Notes under the pieces: model-generated | Database searches by the model: none | Seen by the model: only the letters and a program-made list of their open reading frames with translations | What the model was told of the DNA's origin: nothing | Position numbers and translations under genes: made by a program | Origin: Antitrichia curtipendula | Taxonomy: Eukaryota; Streptophyta; Bryopsida; Hypnales; Leucodontaceae | Reading direction: 5' to 3' | Assembly: GCA_951230915.1 (NCBI GenBank) | Contig: OX579636.1 | Location: forward strand, 5,843,001-5,907,000 | Length of the DNA stretch: 64,000 nucleotides | Shown: positions 1 to 12,646 of the stretch, piece by piece | Numbering within the stretch: position 1 is the stretch's first letter | How the letters are laid out: each line of letters starts with the position of its first letter

Positions 1-75
1 ATTCCCGGTGAGTTTCACTTTCCCCGGTGTTCCCAGTGTACGACACACCGGGGAAAGTGGAACTCACCGGGAATT
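1..75. repeat. Foldback (hairpin) repeat at window edge
   Basis: Positions 1-30 and 45-74 are inverted copies of each other with one mismatch, around a 14-base loop. It looks like a foldback MITE or the end of one. The element may extend left of the window. Confidence 0.8.
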
Positions 76-560
76 TTGACACCGGGAACGCATTATGAGA
101 CTCCTGTGCGCAGACAATTGCTTGCAAAATTTGACTCCATTTGGGGTCAGTTTTCGAGTTTCGACCATCCGTTTGCGCGAAGAGATACAGGTGACCTGGA
201 ATTCCCGTCACTTCGCTACTGATATTGGGTAGGTTCTGTGACCTGCAAGGCATTGGCCTGGTCCCCCGCTTGCTCGGGTTGTATTTTGAACGTCATTTAA
301 TTGCGGTAGGTCTCGCACTCTCTCCCATTTGTTTATAAAAGACAAAATAAAGCAATGGAGATCTGAATAGACCGTTGGCATTAGTGAATGGCGAGGTTCG
401 TGAAAAGTGAGGAAAGCAAGTGTCGGGCTTCCAAAAATCTAATTTTAACATTGGACTTAAATATTTGGTTTGCTTTTAGTTGAGAACATGACAAAGTGTT
501 CCTGAAATGTAATTAGTTTCTCTTATTACTCAGCGCATCACCAACAGGCTTGGAAAGGGT

Positions 561-654
561 GGTGGCGTCTACAGTAAGAGGCCAGGAGTGGGTCTGCTCG
601 CTTTTTCTCAGCCTGGAAAGTGGATGCCCCACTCCTGGCCTCTTAGACGCCACC
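561..654. repeat. Foldback repeat with ~28-bp arms
   Basis: The arm at 561-592 (core GAGGCCAGGAGTGGG) is matched in reverse by 628-654, with a few extra bases in the left arm and a loop of about 35 bases. No coding capacity. Probably a small MITE. Confidence 0.75.
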
Positions 655-993
655 AGCAAGGTGAAAAGCTCTGCAGTAGATTTTTATCAATGTTGTTAAA
701 AAGCTGTTGTAATATCATTTCCTGCAATTCTAAGTCTCAGAACTGCTAAGTATCTGTCGAAAAAATTCCATATATCAACTACATCTCCTTTCGTGAGCTC
801 TTCTTGGATTGCACAATTGCAAAGTCACTGCGACAAAACAAACCAGTGCCCCAAACCAAGACCTAAGATCGAATCAATAAGGCAACGCTGCATGTACTGA
901 TTCGAGAACCAAAGACGAAATGAACTTCGAGACATAAACGTAAATTTCAACGTATTTCAACGTAAATCCACGTAATATGAAGAGAATATCATC

Positions 994-1238
994 ATGTTCA
1001 AAACTCAACGAAAGATCGAGAAAACTCCCTAAAAAGATGAGGCCGCTCAAATTCCAAGAGCGTCTCTGTCGCCTTCACGTCGATCAATTGTAGAGACACC
1101 AAGCTCTCAAGGTGTGGCTCCTGTTGAGACATCAACCTCCGTTGCGCCATCTCTGTCGAACTGCGCTAACTGTGATCAAGACGTACTACCTAGTCTGCAA
1201 ACAGGGCGGAGGATTCTGAGTAGTGAGATTTCCTTAAG
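994..1238 (+). pseudogene. Possible degraded first exon, unknown product
   Basis: From ATG 994 a frame runs to a good splice donor (AAG|GTACGTG at 1238/1239), broken only by TAA at 1030-1032. The translation is rich in Ser, Pro and Arg (for example SLSPSRRSIVETPSS), like a disordered N-terminus. A further open stretch after a CAG acceptor near 3226 (TESDTVQVPGG) might belong to it, but the splice phases do not match. I do not recognise a family. This is a weak call: the open stretch after the TAA is only about 68 codons and could be chance. Confidence 0.22.
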
Positions 1239-1724
1239 GTACGTGCACCAGGAATTAATCGCCAGCTGAAATGTATGCAGGTTGTACATTTTGGGTGGCG
1301 AGTCCGGGTGCGAATACATTGGTACTAGCTAGTTAGGGAGAGATCCGGAGTTTTTGTAACCAGTTCATGCATGTCCTGTCGGATTATAAATATTCAATCA
1401 AGCCCTCAAAAAGTGCATTGAACTGTGCGTCACACTTGACGTAAATGAATGACTCTACTTGTGCAATTTCTTTTTTCCCCACTAATGTGATGAATAAATC
1501 GGACCTCATTGTTCAGAACGGAGGCTGAAAATTCGTATGATAATTGAGAATGGAAATTTTTTCAAGGTACACCAAATGGTGCAAGTATTGAACCCGACAC
1601 TTCAAGTAATCCTGTGAGCGAAATGTGAAGAAATGTGAGCGAAATGAACGAGAATGTGCACATGGGAAGGTCGGGGCTTTGTCACCACTAACTAAATGTC
1701 TCTGCAAGACACCGGAATTTGACA

Positions 1725-2020
1725 AAGATAGGGGTCTGTAAAAGCGACCTGTCTCTAAAAGCGACCTCAGAGGTACATTTTACTTTCTTCAATGTACCAA
1801 CCTCAGGAGGGGGTCGCTTTTAGAAACCACTGCGTTTCAACTTCAAAAATTTGTAACTAATTCCACGAAGGTCCAAAAAATATAAAACGACTTGGATTAG
1901 ATGCCAATTCCATTTTTCTTCCTAGTAAAATTTACTGAAACTTGTTTCAAGGAGTTTAGCTTCCCTGAAAATGCAATCAGCTCTTAAAGGGTTGCTTTAA
2001 CAGACTGCTACCTTACACAA
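1725..2020. mobile_element. MITE, AAGGTA-terminus family, copy 1
   Basis: Left end GGGTCTGTAAAAGCGACC and right end GGGTTGCTTTAACAGAC...CTACCTT are imperfect inverted repeats. The interior (AACTTCAAAAATTTGTAACTAATTCCA, given here only as a landmark around 1838-1864) recurs in copies near 28.4, 53.5, 53.9 and 55.7 kb. No ORF. Confidence 0.65.
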
Positions 2021-3539
2021 GGCACATCGTATTCTCTGGAAGTGATGTAAGAGTACAATGAATGCAAATTATTAAATACAAAGATTCGGACATCATCCTT
2101 CGTATTGTGCACAGCTTTCAAAGCTACAAATCAAGTAATATGAGACAAGTGCGCACGAGATCACACGTACACTAATGTGAAATCTTTTCAAGGTTTCTCA
2201 GAGACACATAACTAATTAGGGTTGCTGCAATATATCACACACTTACGTCCCGAACACTAAGATACCATGCTGTTCGACGGCGTCCCTGCAAATTATGCCA
2301 TACCTTAACGTCACAAGCAGGATAGGAAAGAGGCTTGGGTTTCCTACTCAAGGCTCAAGCGCCCTAGCAGATGTGCACTCTGTTTTCGTGCAATCCTCCC
2401 CGGAAGTAGGAATGCATTTCGGGTTTATCACGTACTTTGGCTCATTGTGATACCTGATGGAATTCAAATTGCCAGATAAAAGGCTGGAAACACGTACTCC
2501 TAACAAGAATTATTGGTGTCCTTCTCACCACAAACTGTAGTGACAGAACTTCGAAAGTAGATCGAGGGTGGGGGCGACAAAAGCAGTGAACATGTGACTA
2601 TGCAGGGAGGATTTTAATCCTGCTTGGTCACTAGCACCCAGCCAATTGAATGTCAATTCAATTGTCCAGTCCGCCGGTCAAGGTTCCTTCACCAAATGCC
2701 ATCGAAGCTACCCCATGACTACGGAAGTGGGGGCGCAAGACAAAATGTGAAATGGTAATTTGTATGGGTTTGGTGTCAACCCAAGAAAGGCCTTAAGCTG
2801 GGGGCTACATCTCTTTGTTCTGAGATTTGACAATGCGGATCCCAAGATCAATTCAATTGACAAATTCGAAGTCGTCAGGGTCCTTTGAAATTTTGTTGAA
2901 ACTTTAAAGAGGTGTGAGAAATATACTCTTGGAAACCAAGAATATTTTATATATTCACTTTAGCTACATAAGATTTCAAGTGAACTTCTCCTCGAAGAAG
3001 AACGGCATTGGCGTTGATTTGACCTCACCCTAAGTGTTTATCCAACTTATAATGCAACCTACTTATCGGCCAATCTCAAATTTTCCACCCTAAACCCACA
3101 GTTCGTTACCTTGAAGATTAAAAGCTCTGAACTTTCCAAACTTCGAGTTCAACAAATGCAGCAAGGATGAAAACACAAAATGCATTGAAAATTTAGAAGG
3201 GAGATAAAACACTTACTTTATGCAGGCACGGAGTCTGACACTGTCCAAGTCCCCGGAGGATGCCGAAGATCGATAGCTCTGGAAGATTTGAGTGGCGACG
3301 AAAACCTACAGATGAATAAATAGAACTCATGGAAACATCGTGAATGCAGGAAGTGTGGGAAGACTGCGTGGCCACCAATTAGCTCACCAATGTACCCTTC
3401 CTCCGCGACGGAGTCTTGACTCGCATGGTTTGCTTAGAGGTTCACATCAATCTTTGCATATACGGTAGTACTGGGTCGAATTGCTTTGCTTTACAGGCGG
3501 AAAAAGGTCTGTCTCTCTCAGTCAACCACACAGTCAACC

Positions 3540-3886
3540 ACACAGGAAGATTTAGTGACGTTAACCGGGGCTAATCCTTTGAGGAATAGCCCCCACTTTA
3601 GCCCCCTTGTACAAAGTGTTTGAAAAATCTCGGATTTTTTTTTTCACACTACTTTAGACCCCAAAATGTCCCACCTTGGCCCGGCTGAAGTTCATGTGGG
3701 CTTATGCCTTGGGGTCTAAAGTGGGGCAGTTTAGACCCCTCCAAAACTTTAGCCCCAAGGGCTAATGCCACGAAATCTTCCTGTGCTAAAGTTCATGCGG
3801 GCTTAAGCCTTGGGGTCTAAAGTGGGGCAGGTTAGACCCCTCCAAAACTTTAGCCCCAGGGGCTAATGCCACGAAATCTTCCTGTG
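3540..3886. repeat. Palindromic unit with 101-bp tandem duplication
   Basis: A 101-bp unit starting GCTGAAGTTCATGTGGGC at 3684 is repeated from 3785 to 3886 with a few mismatches. Each ends in GCCACGAAATCTTCCTGTG, and the inverse of that end is present near 3542 (CACAGGAAGATTTAGTGACG). The whole stretch is thus a foldback element whose right arm was duplicated in tandem. Confidence 0.75.
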
Positions 3887-3890
3887 GTAG

Positions 3891-4015
3891 GGCGTTACCC
3901 CCGGGGTATTATACTTCCACAAGAAGCATTACCACCCACCCACCCCAAACTTTCTTAAAACAGAAAGTTGCGGGGTAAAGCTTCATGTGGAAATATAATA
4001 CCCTGGGGTAACGCC
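3891..4015. repeat. Foldback repeat, ~35-bp arms
   Basis: GGCGTTACCCCCGGGGTATT at 3891 is inverted at 3996-4015 (AATACCCTGGGGTAACGCC), with further pairing inward. It lies directly after the 101-bp duplication. No coding content. Confidence 0.75.
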
Positions 4016-4420
4016 TTGCTGGTCTCCCTGTGCCATATGCGCCGTATGATGCCCGAGAAGGACACCTTCTTTCAGCCTGCATTCCATTCTGACCCAGCGC
4101 GCATTTGGCACTCCTCAATTGATAGCAAATGCAACACTGACAACATAAGCGACACAGGAGCCTTGTGCTGGGATCCTGCGAGGCTCACAGGCTAGGGAAA
4201 CTGCACGAACGACGTCCCGGTGTGCGGGAGGGAAAGACTCGCCAGCGGACCTCTGAATCGGACCTCGGACAACTTGGGTGCAGTTGTAACAGTTCAAGGA
4301 TCAACAATGCCTCAACCGACGGACTCATCAGGGACCGGGTTTGACGGCCGGGTTCGGCCCATCTTGACCCAACCGGCCACCCGAGTAACCGTAAGGGCCA
4401 AGTCAGGGAGGATTTCCCCC

Positions 4421-4504
4421 TGTATTGCCCCCTGTATTGCCCCCTGTATTGCCCCCTGTATTGCCCCCTGTATTGCCCCCTGTATTGCCCCCTGTATTGC
4501 CCCC
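4421..4504. repeat. 12-bp minisatellite, 7 copies (TGTATTGCCCCC)
   Basis: Seven perfect head-to-tail copies of TGTATTGCCCCC. Because 12 is a multiple of 3 the array is open in several frames on both strands and yields artificial PCIA / GAIQ peptide repeats. Nothing indicates that it is translated. Confidence 0.95.
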
Positions 4505-7500
4505 ATCAAAGGGTAAATGTAAAAATTGCCCCCTATTTTGTGCCGTTTAAATTATATATATGAAAAATTGGGGCCTGTGATAGCAGATATGAATTCAAAA
4601 TTTGAAATTTTTATCATATGTGGAAAATTAAAAGATTTCAGCGTTTTCTAAAGGGTTTAAAAACAGGGCAGTAGAGGTGTCAATCCTCCTTGGCCGATTT
4701 TTTTTCTCTAATAGAAGTTGGTAGTTTTAGTTCATTTATTTGTAGTATTTCCTTTTAGACAATGTAGAATGATGTCTTCATCTATTGCCTGCATTTGCAC
4801 AAGCATTTGCATTCACATTCACAAACGTGGATGTTGGTAATATCCAGAGTAGGTTGACTATTCATTTCTTTTATTGTCAAAGAGGGATATCATCTCCAAT
4901 TTTTGCAACAATTTTATCCACTGGAAAAGAAAGGTTTGGTTTCTACACAAAATAAATTAATGTTTCTTATTGTAATAACGTCTAGAAAGGAATTCATGCT
5001 CATAATGCATGATTGCATAATTCAAACATATACATTCAGTATATTCACTACATCATTCATTTGCACTAGGCATACAATAGTGTATTTCAAAATCCATTCG
5101 AAGCTTGTACATTACACAACTTGCATCATTATATCACTATTTTGAATGACATGATGTTCCTTACTATTTGCACTATACAAGTTATTGAATTAATTTTAAT
5201 TACATCATCATTCCAATTTCTATTTTAATTTATATGGATATAGGTAAACATAGAATTATTAAAAAATGTTATATACTTAAACCTAATACATTATAAACAA
5301 AGATAGTTGATTGCTCACATTCATTTTATGCTTTCTATATTTAATTGATGTCTAAGTTGGTATGAAATTCACTAATATTGTGTTCATTGTTGTATAAGTC
5401 TAGTGAAGATTACCATCCATAACCAACTTATTGTCGCTTCTCTACTGTCAAAAGTAACTAGACCTAAATGCATTCTATTAAATAAATGAGCATTGTTTCC
5501 AATCTTAAATTGCCTAATTTTAAATTTAGAATTTATATGCAAGACAAAGGTATATTTAGAATTCACTAATGCATTTAAAGACCTCTAAATGAATAAACTA
5601 TGAATTATTAAAGTATTGTACAATGGTTTTTATAAATCAATCAGTACTTCACTCTCATGAATAGTAGGAGTACCTTTCAAGCAATAAATAAATAGAGGCT
5701 AGTTTTAAATAGAGGTCAAAATTACCTCATATAAACATCTTTCACCTTTTAGTATATTCAATTTTGTCATTTGTCAACCACCACATTGGTTTACCTTTTA
5801 GAAAACAAAAAATATAAATAATCAATATCTTAAATTAGTTATTTATTTAGTCAAATAGTTTGATTGATATGATAAAATCTAAGAATCCATGAGTCCCTAG
5901 CCACTTTCTTAGTCCCGTTGAAAAGCTCTCCTCGAGGAAGGGTGCACAGGCTTTGTTTTATGACATTTGGACTTACTATCTTCTAAGAAGAGATATGCAC
6001 CCCCACCTTGAAACCACCCCACCTCTAAAAAATCAACAACCGTATGATTTGAAAAGAAAAAAAAAAAAAACTCTGAAAAATCAATAGCCGTGCAATTCGA
6101 AAAGAAAACAATACCTTTCCTTTTAAAAAATCAACAAGCCGTGCGTTTTGAAAAGAAAACAATAATCTTTGGTGCCATGCGATTTGACTTGAAAAAGCCA
6201 TTAAGATAGGTGCTCCATCTACTCAAACCATTTGCTTGCCTTTCAAAATTATAAGTGAGGGTCATTGTAATCGTATTGAACCACACCCATGTTGTGAAGA
6301 CGCTCCAAGAGAAGTTTAGATTCAATATGACAATGTGCAACAATGTGAAATTACAATTTATACATGATAATTGATGTTGATTTGATATTCTTTATAAAGA
6401 CCTTGAAACTTGGCAAATTGCAATTATACTACCAATTTCTGAAAGAAATTCTTGAAGATAAGTTGGTTAATGACAATCGATTGAAAAAATAATAGTCTGT
6501 GGAGCTTCTTCAATTAATCTTCCTATCTATGAATGTGAAATTGAGAGCAATATGTGCAAACTAAGGGCTTCACATGCAAAAGTTTCAAGATCACAATACA
6601 AATATCCAAATTGACATAGATTCCATCAAAAATTGTTTTCCATTGTGTAGGATTTTCAACAAGTGGAGTCCTGCCTGGGTGCACAACTAAAAGTCGTTGC
6701 AATTTTAACCAAGTTGTCTAAGGAATTCCCCATGGACAGAATTTGAAACTTGACAGACAGACAAACCTCAAAGAAGGCATTTGCGTTTGAAAACACAAAG
6801 AAATATGATTGATAACTTGCATTTAAAAAACAAAACTTGTACTTTGAAGATGGAATTGTTGGCTACATGTTTATTATGCTTTGATTGAAGTAGTGTAGTA
6901 GGGTGTCCCAAGTGGTGATTGTGGAACTATGGAGAGTAAATTATAGTCTCTCATTAAATCATTGTTGTTGTATTTTTTGAAGAAATTGAAATTTTTAATG
7001 TAATTTAGGATTTGCTACAAGAAAAAAGGAATTGAGAAGGAAAGAAGTAAATTCAGAGATTGAGTGTTTCAATGTAGGGAATTGAAAATGATTTTTGTCC
7101 AATGGCTACATGCCACATATACAACAATTATTTCTTGACTACCTTACTATTAGGACTTGTATATAGTTTTACACTATCACCTCAAAAGAGGCAATAACTG
7201 CCTATACAAAATATGAAAGCACAATGTGAAAGTTATGGCTTTTTGAATTATATTTAAATGAAAAATTGAATTAAATTATCTTTTATTTTGGAAAAAACAT
7301 AACTTTCACATTGCATGTCCAAATGCCATCAAACAAAACCTTTGCACTTCTTCGCACATGCATAAAGTTTTCTATTCATGTTAAGCATGCAACCTTTCAA
7401 ACCACAACAAAGCCCTTATACTCCTTCATAAATAGAAATAAATAAGTAAAATTAGAAAATTACTTTTATTTTTATTTGGTTGTAGTAACAATACATGATG

Positions 7501-8244
7501 GAAACTTCAAGAAGTTAAGGCAAAAATACAATTTAAAAAATAAAGGAAAATTCTAGGAAAAAAAGTGGTTTTAAATTAAAGAGATTTAAAGTAAGATTAT
7601 ATAAAGTAACCAAATGAGGCAAATACTAAAATGGTGATAAAACAAAAACCAAAATACTATTAAGTAGGAAAATGAAATTATAACTAAATGGAAAACAAAA
7701 AAGATAACAAGCACAAAAATACAAAACCAAAATAAAATAAAATTACTAGGTATAGAAAATTAGATTTAAAATTAAATTGCAAGCCAAAAAAATATAAAAT
7801 ATAAAAAATGCAAAAGTAAATTCAACCAAAGGCTACAAGTAGAAAATGAAACTTGAAGTAAATTGAAAACCAAAAAAATAAAAAATAAAAGAAATAAAAA
7901 AAGTGATGCAAATAAAAAAAGACTAGAAGTAGGAAATAAAACTAAAGGTAAATTAAAAACCACAAAAATAATAGATAGGAAGAAACACAAAAGAAGTTAG
8001 TAAATTAAAACTACTACTAGAATACTACGGTCGTGATGGAAACACTAAAGTAGAAATTAAAACACTAATAATAGGGATTTTTTAATAATTTAGATGGTTT
8101 TACAACAGGCAAGGGGAATTTACAACAAATTAATGCAATTTGCACTAATTTGTCACGTTTTGTTCTAAATTAGTGAATTAATAGTAAATCAAGGTAGAAT
8201 GAAAATTAGTTTGTTAGAGAGTTTGATATATGCAAAATGAAGGT
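4505..8244. other. AT-rich gene-free stretch
   Basis: I see no convincing exon, RNA gene or complete element here. A strongly A-rich degenerate tract lies at about 7440-8060, with repeats of the type GTAAATT-AAAACCAAAAAAATAAAA at roughly 80-100-bp spacing. Short ORFs in it are compositional noise. Confidence 0.6.
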
Positions 8245-8248
8245 TTAA

Positions 8249-9281
8249 CCCCTAAATGCCATAGCCTTTTGAAGTGTATTTTTCCTATGAAAAATGAATA
8301 TGGACTTATAGTTATCCTCAATGAAATAAATTAGTTTTTTTTCAAAATCTAACCATATAGATGTTTAAAGAGCTTGTGTATTAGTAAGCATAGCAATTTT
8401 GAGTATGAAATTGCATAGGAGTTGTAAGATTACAACAAGAGAAGTGTATATTTTCTATTTTTAGTATGCTTCTCCTCTCCACAATGTTTCAAAAATTTGC
8501 ACATAAAATTTTTATGGGATTGGAGGTGACATGAACAACTCCAAACAGTGTTAGCATACTAAAATGCATTTTCAAAAAACTCAATTTCACATGAAAAGCT
8601 ATCAAATTCATTACAAAATCCACCTTGCAATTGTTGCAATGCAATTTTTATTTATAAATAAGGCCATATTTGTTGTATTGAGACTTTTTGTAGATTTTGA
8701 GACAAAATGCTAGTTATTGGAAAATTTATTTTTAAAAGTAGTAATTGAAACCAAATATAAATAATGCTAAAATAGAGATCGTATAATAAAAATTTAAAAG
8801 TTGATGTTATTACCTATTTATAAAAAAATATTGGTAAAGATATTAAAACAGTTTATCCTTGAATCAAGGATAAAAATGAGACTGCAAAAAGTCTCAATAT
8901 AACAAATATGACCTTAAATAGAGATTGCAAATATCTCCAAATTAACATTTGCATGTTTAAACTTTCAATGGTGAAAATCATGAACACACTTACTCTTTAC
9001 ATTGGAACCATTTTCAAAGCAAGTGGATGTGTATAATTTTTTAGATCTCAAATGAAGTCAAATTTGCAAGCTTTACTCTTCACTAATGGTACATATATGC
9101 CTTTGAGAACCTCACAAATCAAATATTTTACTTTTTTAGTGAGACATTAAAGATTTCAATAGTTAACCCTCAAAACTACCTGTAAATTTTTTTTAAACGG
9201 TTAAAGAAAAACTAAAGGCCCACACTAAATTGAGCTTGATATTTTAGATCGACCATATATGGTTGATTGGACATTTAGGGG
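8249..9281. mobile_element. TTAA-flanked MITE (CCCCTAAA family), copy 1
   Basis: TTAA (8245-8248) is followed by CCCCTAAATG. The other end is CATTTAGGGG followed by TTAA (9282-9285). The 10-bp terminal inverted repeat is perfect. A TTAA duplication and CCC-starting termini are the hallmark of piggyBac-type elements. The interior is AT-rich without a transposase ORF. Confidence 0.7.
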
Positions 9282-9699
9282 TTAAAGCCCTCTCTTTCTC
9301 TCTCAATTCTTTGTGCATGATGTGTTTTTGAGAGCTTGTGAAGAATTATAGCAAAAAATTAAAAAAAAAAGGTTACGAAGCATTACGGAAATGAGTTAGG
9401 GTTAAAAATTAAACCATTTGTCAAATAGGGTTTCATTTACTTGGAGAGAGGCTTGGTGAAAATGATGGGAATTCTTGGACTGGACTAGGGTTGATTTCTT
9501 GCTGTATTGGGAGAAAAGGAGGGAATGTGAAGAATTTTGAATGAGAAAAAAAGAACCTTGGATGGAGTCTTTGCACGGGTGAGGAAAGCCTACATTGTCC
9601 TCCATATTTGTTAACATCTGAAGTCCCAATACCTTTTTCCCATCAAAACCCACTCGCAAAACTGCCATTTCTATTGCAAAGAGCAAAAAATTTAAAAAT

Positions 9700-10538
9700 T
9701 GTTTAATTTATATACTTAATTGTAGGATCTTGTACTAAACTTGTATAAGAATGCGTGGAAAAAGTTTCAGAAACTTTGACCCAATAGATTGCAAGATATT
9801 TGCATTTAAAGTGAAGAAAACAAGTTTTTTTACACCTTGATCAACTAGATTTTTTGGCTTTGAATCTTCTTAACTTAAATTTTTTGCCACTAGTGATTTT
9901 GATTTTCTAATTTTTTTATCTTGAAGAATTAAGTTGAGAAACTAGGAAAAAAATTCAACAAAAAATCATTTAATTTTCACTCATTAAAAATTGTCAAGTA
10001 GAAGTAGGTTCAAGATTGAAGGGATACCTGAACCGTTAATAGCTCTAAGATGGAATTGAGACACAATAATTCCAATGGTGAGATTGTTTTAGCAAGCAAA
10101 CTTAACCTTGCCTAACAATTATTTTTTAAATATAAAAACTGAATTCAAAAACGGATTCTAAAAGTTATTTTTTTAAGAAGATGCTTAGATTGTCCAAAAA
10201 ACAAGATTGTCCATAACTTTTTCATCATTAGTCCAAATAGGATGAATCAAAGATTTAGATGTAGGCAAAAATATAATCTTTGAGAAAAAAATTAAAAATT
10301 AAAAAAAAGTCAACTTATTGTAATTTTTTTTGGGTTGCCCCTCAAAGTGCTTTTTGGACTCATGGTGACTTAACTTTTGTTTCTAGGCATTGATTGAAAT
10401 AAAAATTATATTTTCCAAAAGTTAATCTAATTTCCTATCTTAAAAAAAAAATTCCAAAAAATCATGTCAAAAAATGAGATCACACAAGTCTACCCAAAAT
10501 CCCAAGAGCCCCTCATAGGGACTTTGGGACTTTAGGGG
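9700..10538. mobile_element. CCCCTAAA-family element, degraded left end
   Basis: The right end GACTTTAGGGG plus TTAA (10539-10542) is clear. The interior around 9725-9830 (GATCTTGTACTAAACTTG and following) resembles, in this or the opposite orientation, the interiors of the copies at 26.2, 50.7, 56.7 and 58.4 kb. The left terminus could not be found, so the start is approximate. Confidence 0.4.
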
Positions 10539-10646
10539 TTAAGGATTTGATTATGTTTTGATGTTATGTTTATTGTGTGGAATTATTTTTTTGGTAGAAT
10601 CTTGAGGCATTGGTTTTGAGGCATTGATGAACTTCTTGAAACCCCG

Positions 10647-11055
10647 ATAAGGCAATTTGCTCTAAAAGCGACCCTCTCCTTGAAATTGATCCTATTTTTA
10701 GCTAGAGAATGGAGATGGGGTGATCCTTAAATGGGCCACTGTGGCAATTGAATGCATCAAAGAATTTTTTTTCTATTGCAAGAGCCAATCATTGTCTTTG
10801 ATTTCTATACATCTCTTTATAATTTGCAGCTGGACGGATCTTGAAAACCTATGGTCACAAATAGGTGCCTATGCCCCGAATCTTTGAAAATTTATAAGTA
10901 ATTCAAAATGATTAGAAAAATACAAACCACTTCTGTAAGGTTCTACAATCTATTTTTCTTTCTCTAACAAATGAGCTAAAAATAGTTTAATCCATGGAAA
11001 CCTATAAAAAGGCAGACCAACCCTTAAATAGTCGCTTTTAGAGCATACTACCTTA
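10647..11055. mobile_element. MITE, AAGGTA-terminus family, copy 2
   Basis: Left end AAGGCAATTTGCTCTAAAAG with CGACC inward, and right end GTCGCTTTTAGAGCATACTA followed by CCTTA, form an inverted pair. No coding capacity. The interior is more diverged than in the other copies. Confidence 0.6.
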
Positions 11056-11650
11056 AGGTATGTGCACATCCGAAGTTTGATAATAGCGGTCATAAAATCA
11101 TAGTACCTCTGACAAAGATAGAGAGGTGCAGGTTTTAAAAAAATCATTTTTTAAGATGATTTTGGATGGATTCGACATAATCTAGGTAATCTTATGCTAT
11201 GAGTTGTTCAGACCTATAACATAACTTAAAAGGCCAAGCTACAAGACACGACAAAAACAACGCTTGAGAGACAAAGAGAATGAAGAGGTTGGGATTGAAT
11301 TGTATAAATAATCATGAAAGGTTACTTTGAGCTTCAAAACTACAATAGTAACAAATTTCTACATATTTTGCATGGATACATGGGTTAGTCTTATTTCAAC
11401 ATTAAGGCTCTAATGTTCTTCATGCTAGTATCAATGATGTTCAGATGTTTGAAATTTAAAAAATCTTCAAATTTGTGAATTTTAAAAATTTAAAAATTAC
11501 AAATTATAAAAGTATAAATTTGTTATAAATTGTCAATTTGTTAATTTGTAAGTTAATACATTTAAAGGGTTATAGTTTATAATTTTATAAATCTAACATT
11601 CTATTGAATTTTAGTATTTCAAAATATACATATATTGTATTTCAAAAAGA

Positions 11651-11683
<33 letters not shown>
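11651..11683. repeat. (TAAC)n microsatellite
   Basis: About eight tandem TAAC units, followed by a short CA-rich run (CACACACACA) to about 11700. Confidence 0.95.
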
Positions 11684-11686
<3 letters not shown>

Positions 11687-12370
11687 CACACACACATACA
11701 CATAGTTGACTAAGGCACTAGAAATACCAATGATATTGATCATGCTATTGAAAATTGCATATCTTTTGTAGTTAAAAAGATTGCTATTGTTGTTGTTACA
11801 TTTGGAAATTATTGTTGTCTTTGTTGACTATTAAAATCAACATATGATATGGAATCCTAAAATGTTAAAGATTTAAAATATATAAATATGTGGATTTTCA
11901 ATTTTCTCATCACTAATAATCAAATTGGAATGAATAAAAATATTTTCAAATCTCTCTACATAGACAAAAATATAATCTATGAAAAAATTGGATAAAAATT
12001 GCATTTTTTTTTCTTCAATTTTTTTCATATTTTTTTTGCTATTTAGACTAGAATATATTAGACTATTTTAAGAGTGGGTGGCACAGCTTTTGTTCCAGAC
12101 ACTGTTTGAAACTCAGTAGGCTTGAATGTAAATCATGGAATCATTTTGGATCGAAGCTTTCAGTTACACACATCTTGAAATTCTCATGATCTACCGGTAC
12201 ACATGACTGCATGTTATGGGTCCGCAATGCACGATCCTGACTTGCCATGTGTCCCGAACTCCATGGCCGAAGCACCTCATGATTCTGCGAGTCTCGCATC
12301 GCACGGCGAGCATTAATGCTTTCTCTTCTGTAGGTCTCGTTCCAGTCCCATCCCGCAGTAAGCGCCGAAT

Positions 12371-12592
12371 CTCAGATTTGCAAATTCCTGTAAATTCCAG
12401 TGCGCTCAGCACCCCAGATTTGCACAGTCTAGTAAGTTTGGCATCTCAGATTTGCAAATTCCTGTAACTTCCAGTGCGTTCAGCACCCCAGAATTGCACA
12501 GTCTAGTAAGTTTGGCATCTCAGATTTGCAAATTCCGGTGACGTGAGCATACCACATTTGGAAATTCCTGTAAGTTTATCTGCAAATTCCCG
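12371..12592. repeat. 74-bp tandem repeat just upstream of ALDH10
   Basis: CTCAGATTTGCAAATTCC begins at 12371, 12445 and 12519, giving a 74-bp period and about 2.7 copies with few mismatches. The array ends about 55 bases before the ALDH10 start codon, so it lies in the promoter or 5' UTR. Any effect on expression is inference. Confidence 0.85.
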
Positions 12593-12646
12593 CTTCTCAT
12601 CGAGAGATTTGTCCTCTCCCAAGTTGTTGCAGGGCAATCGCTGATA

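Noticed and set aside
4421..4504. CRISPR-like array
   Set aside because: Perfect 12-bp head-to-tail units without spacers in a plant nuclear sequence. It is a minisatellite.
4220..4516. ORFs with PCIA / GAIQ repeats on both strands
   Set aside because: Produced by the 12-bp minisatellite. No sign of a real gene around it.
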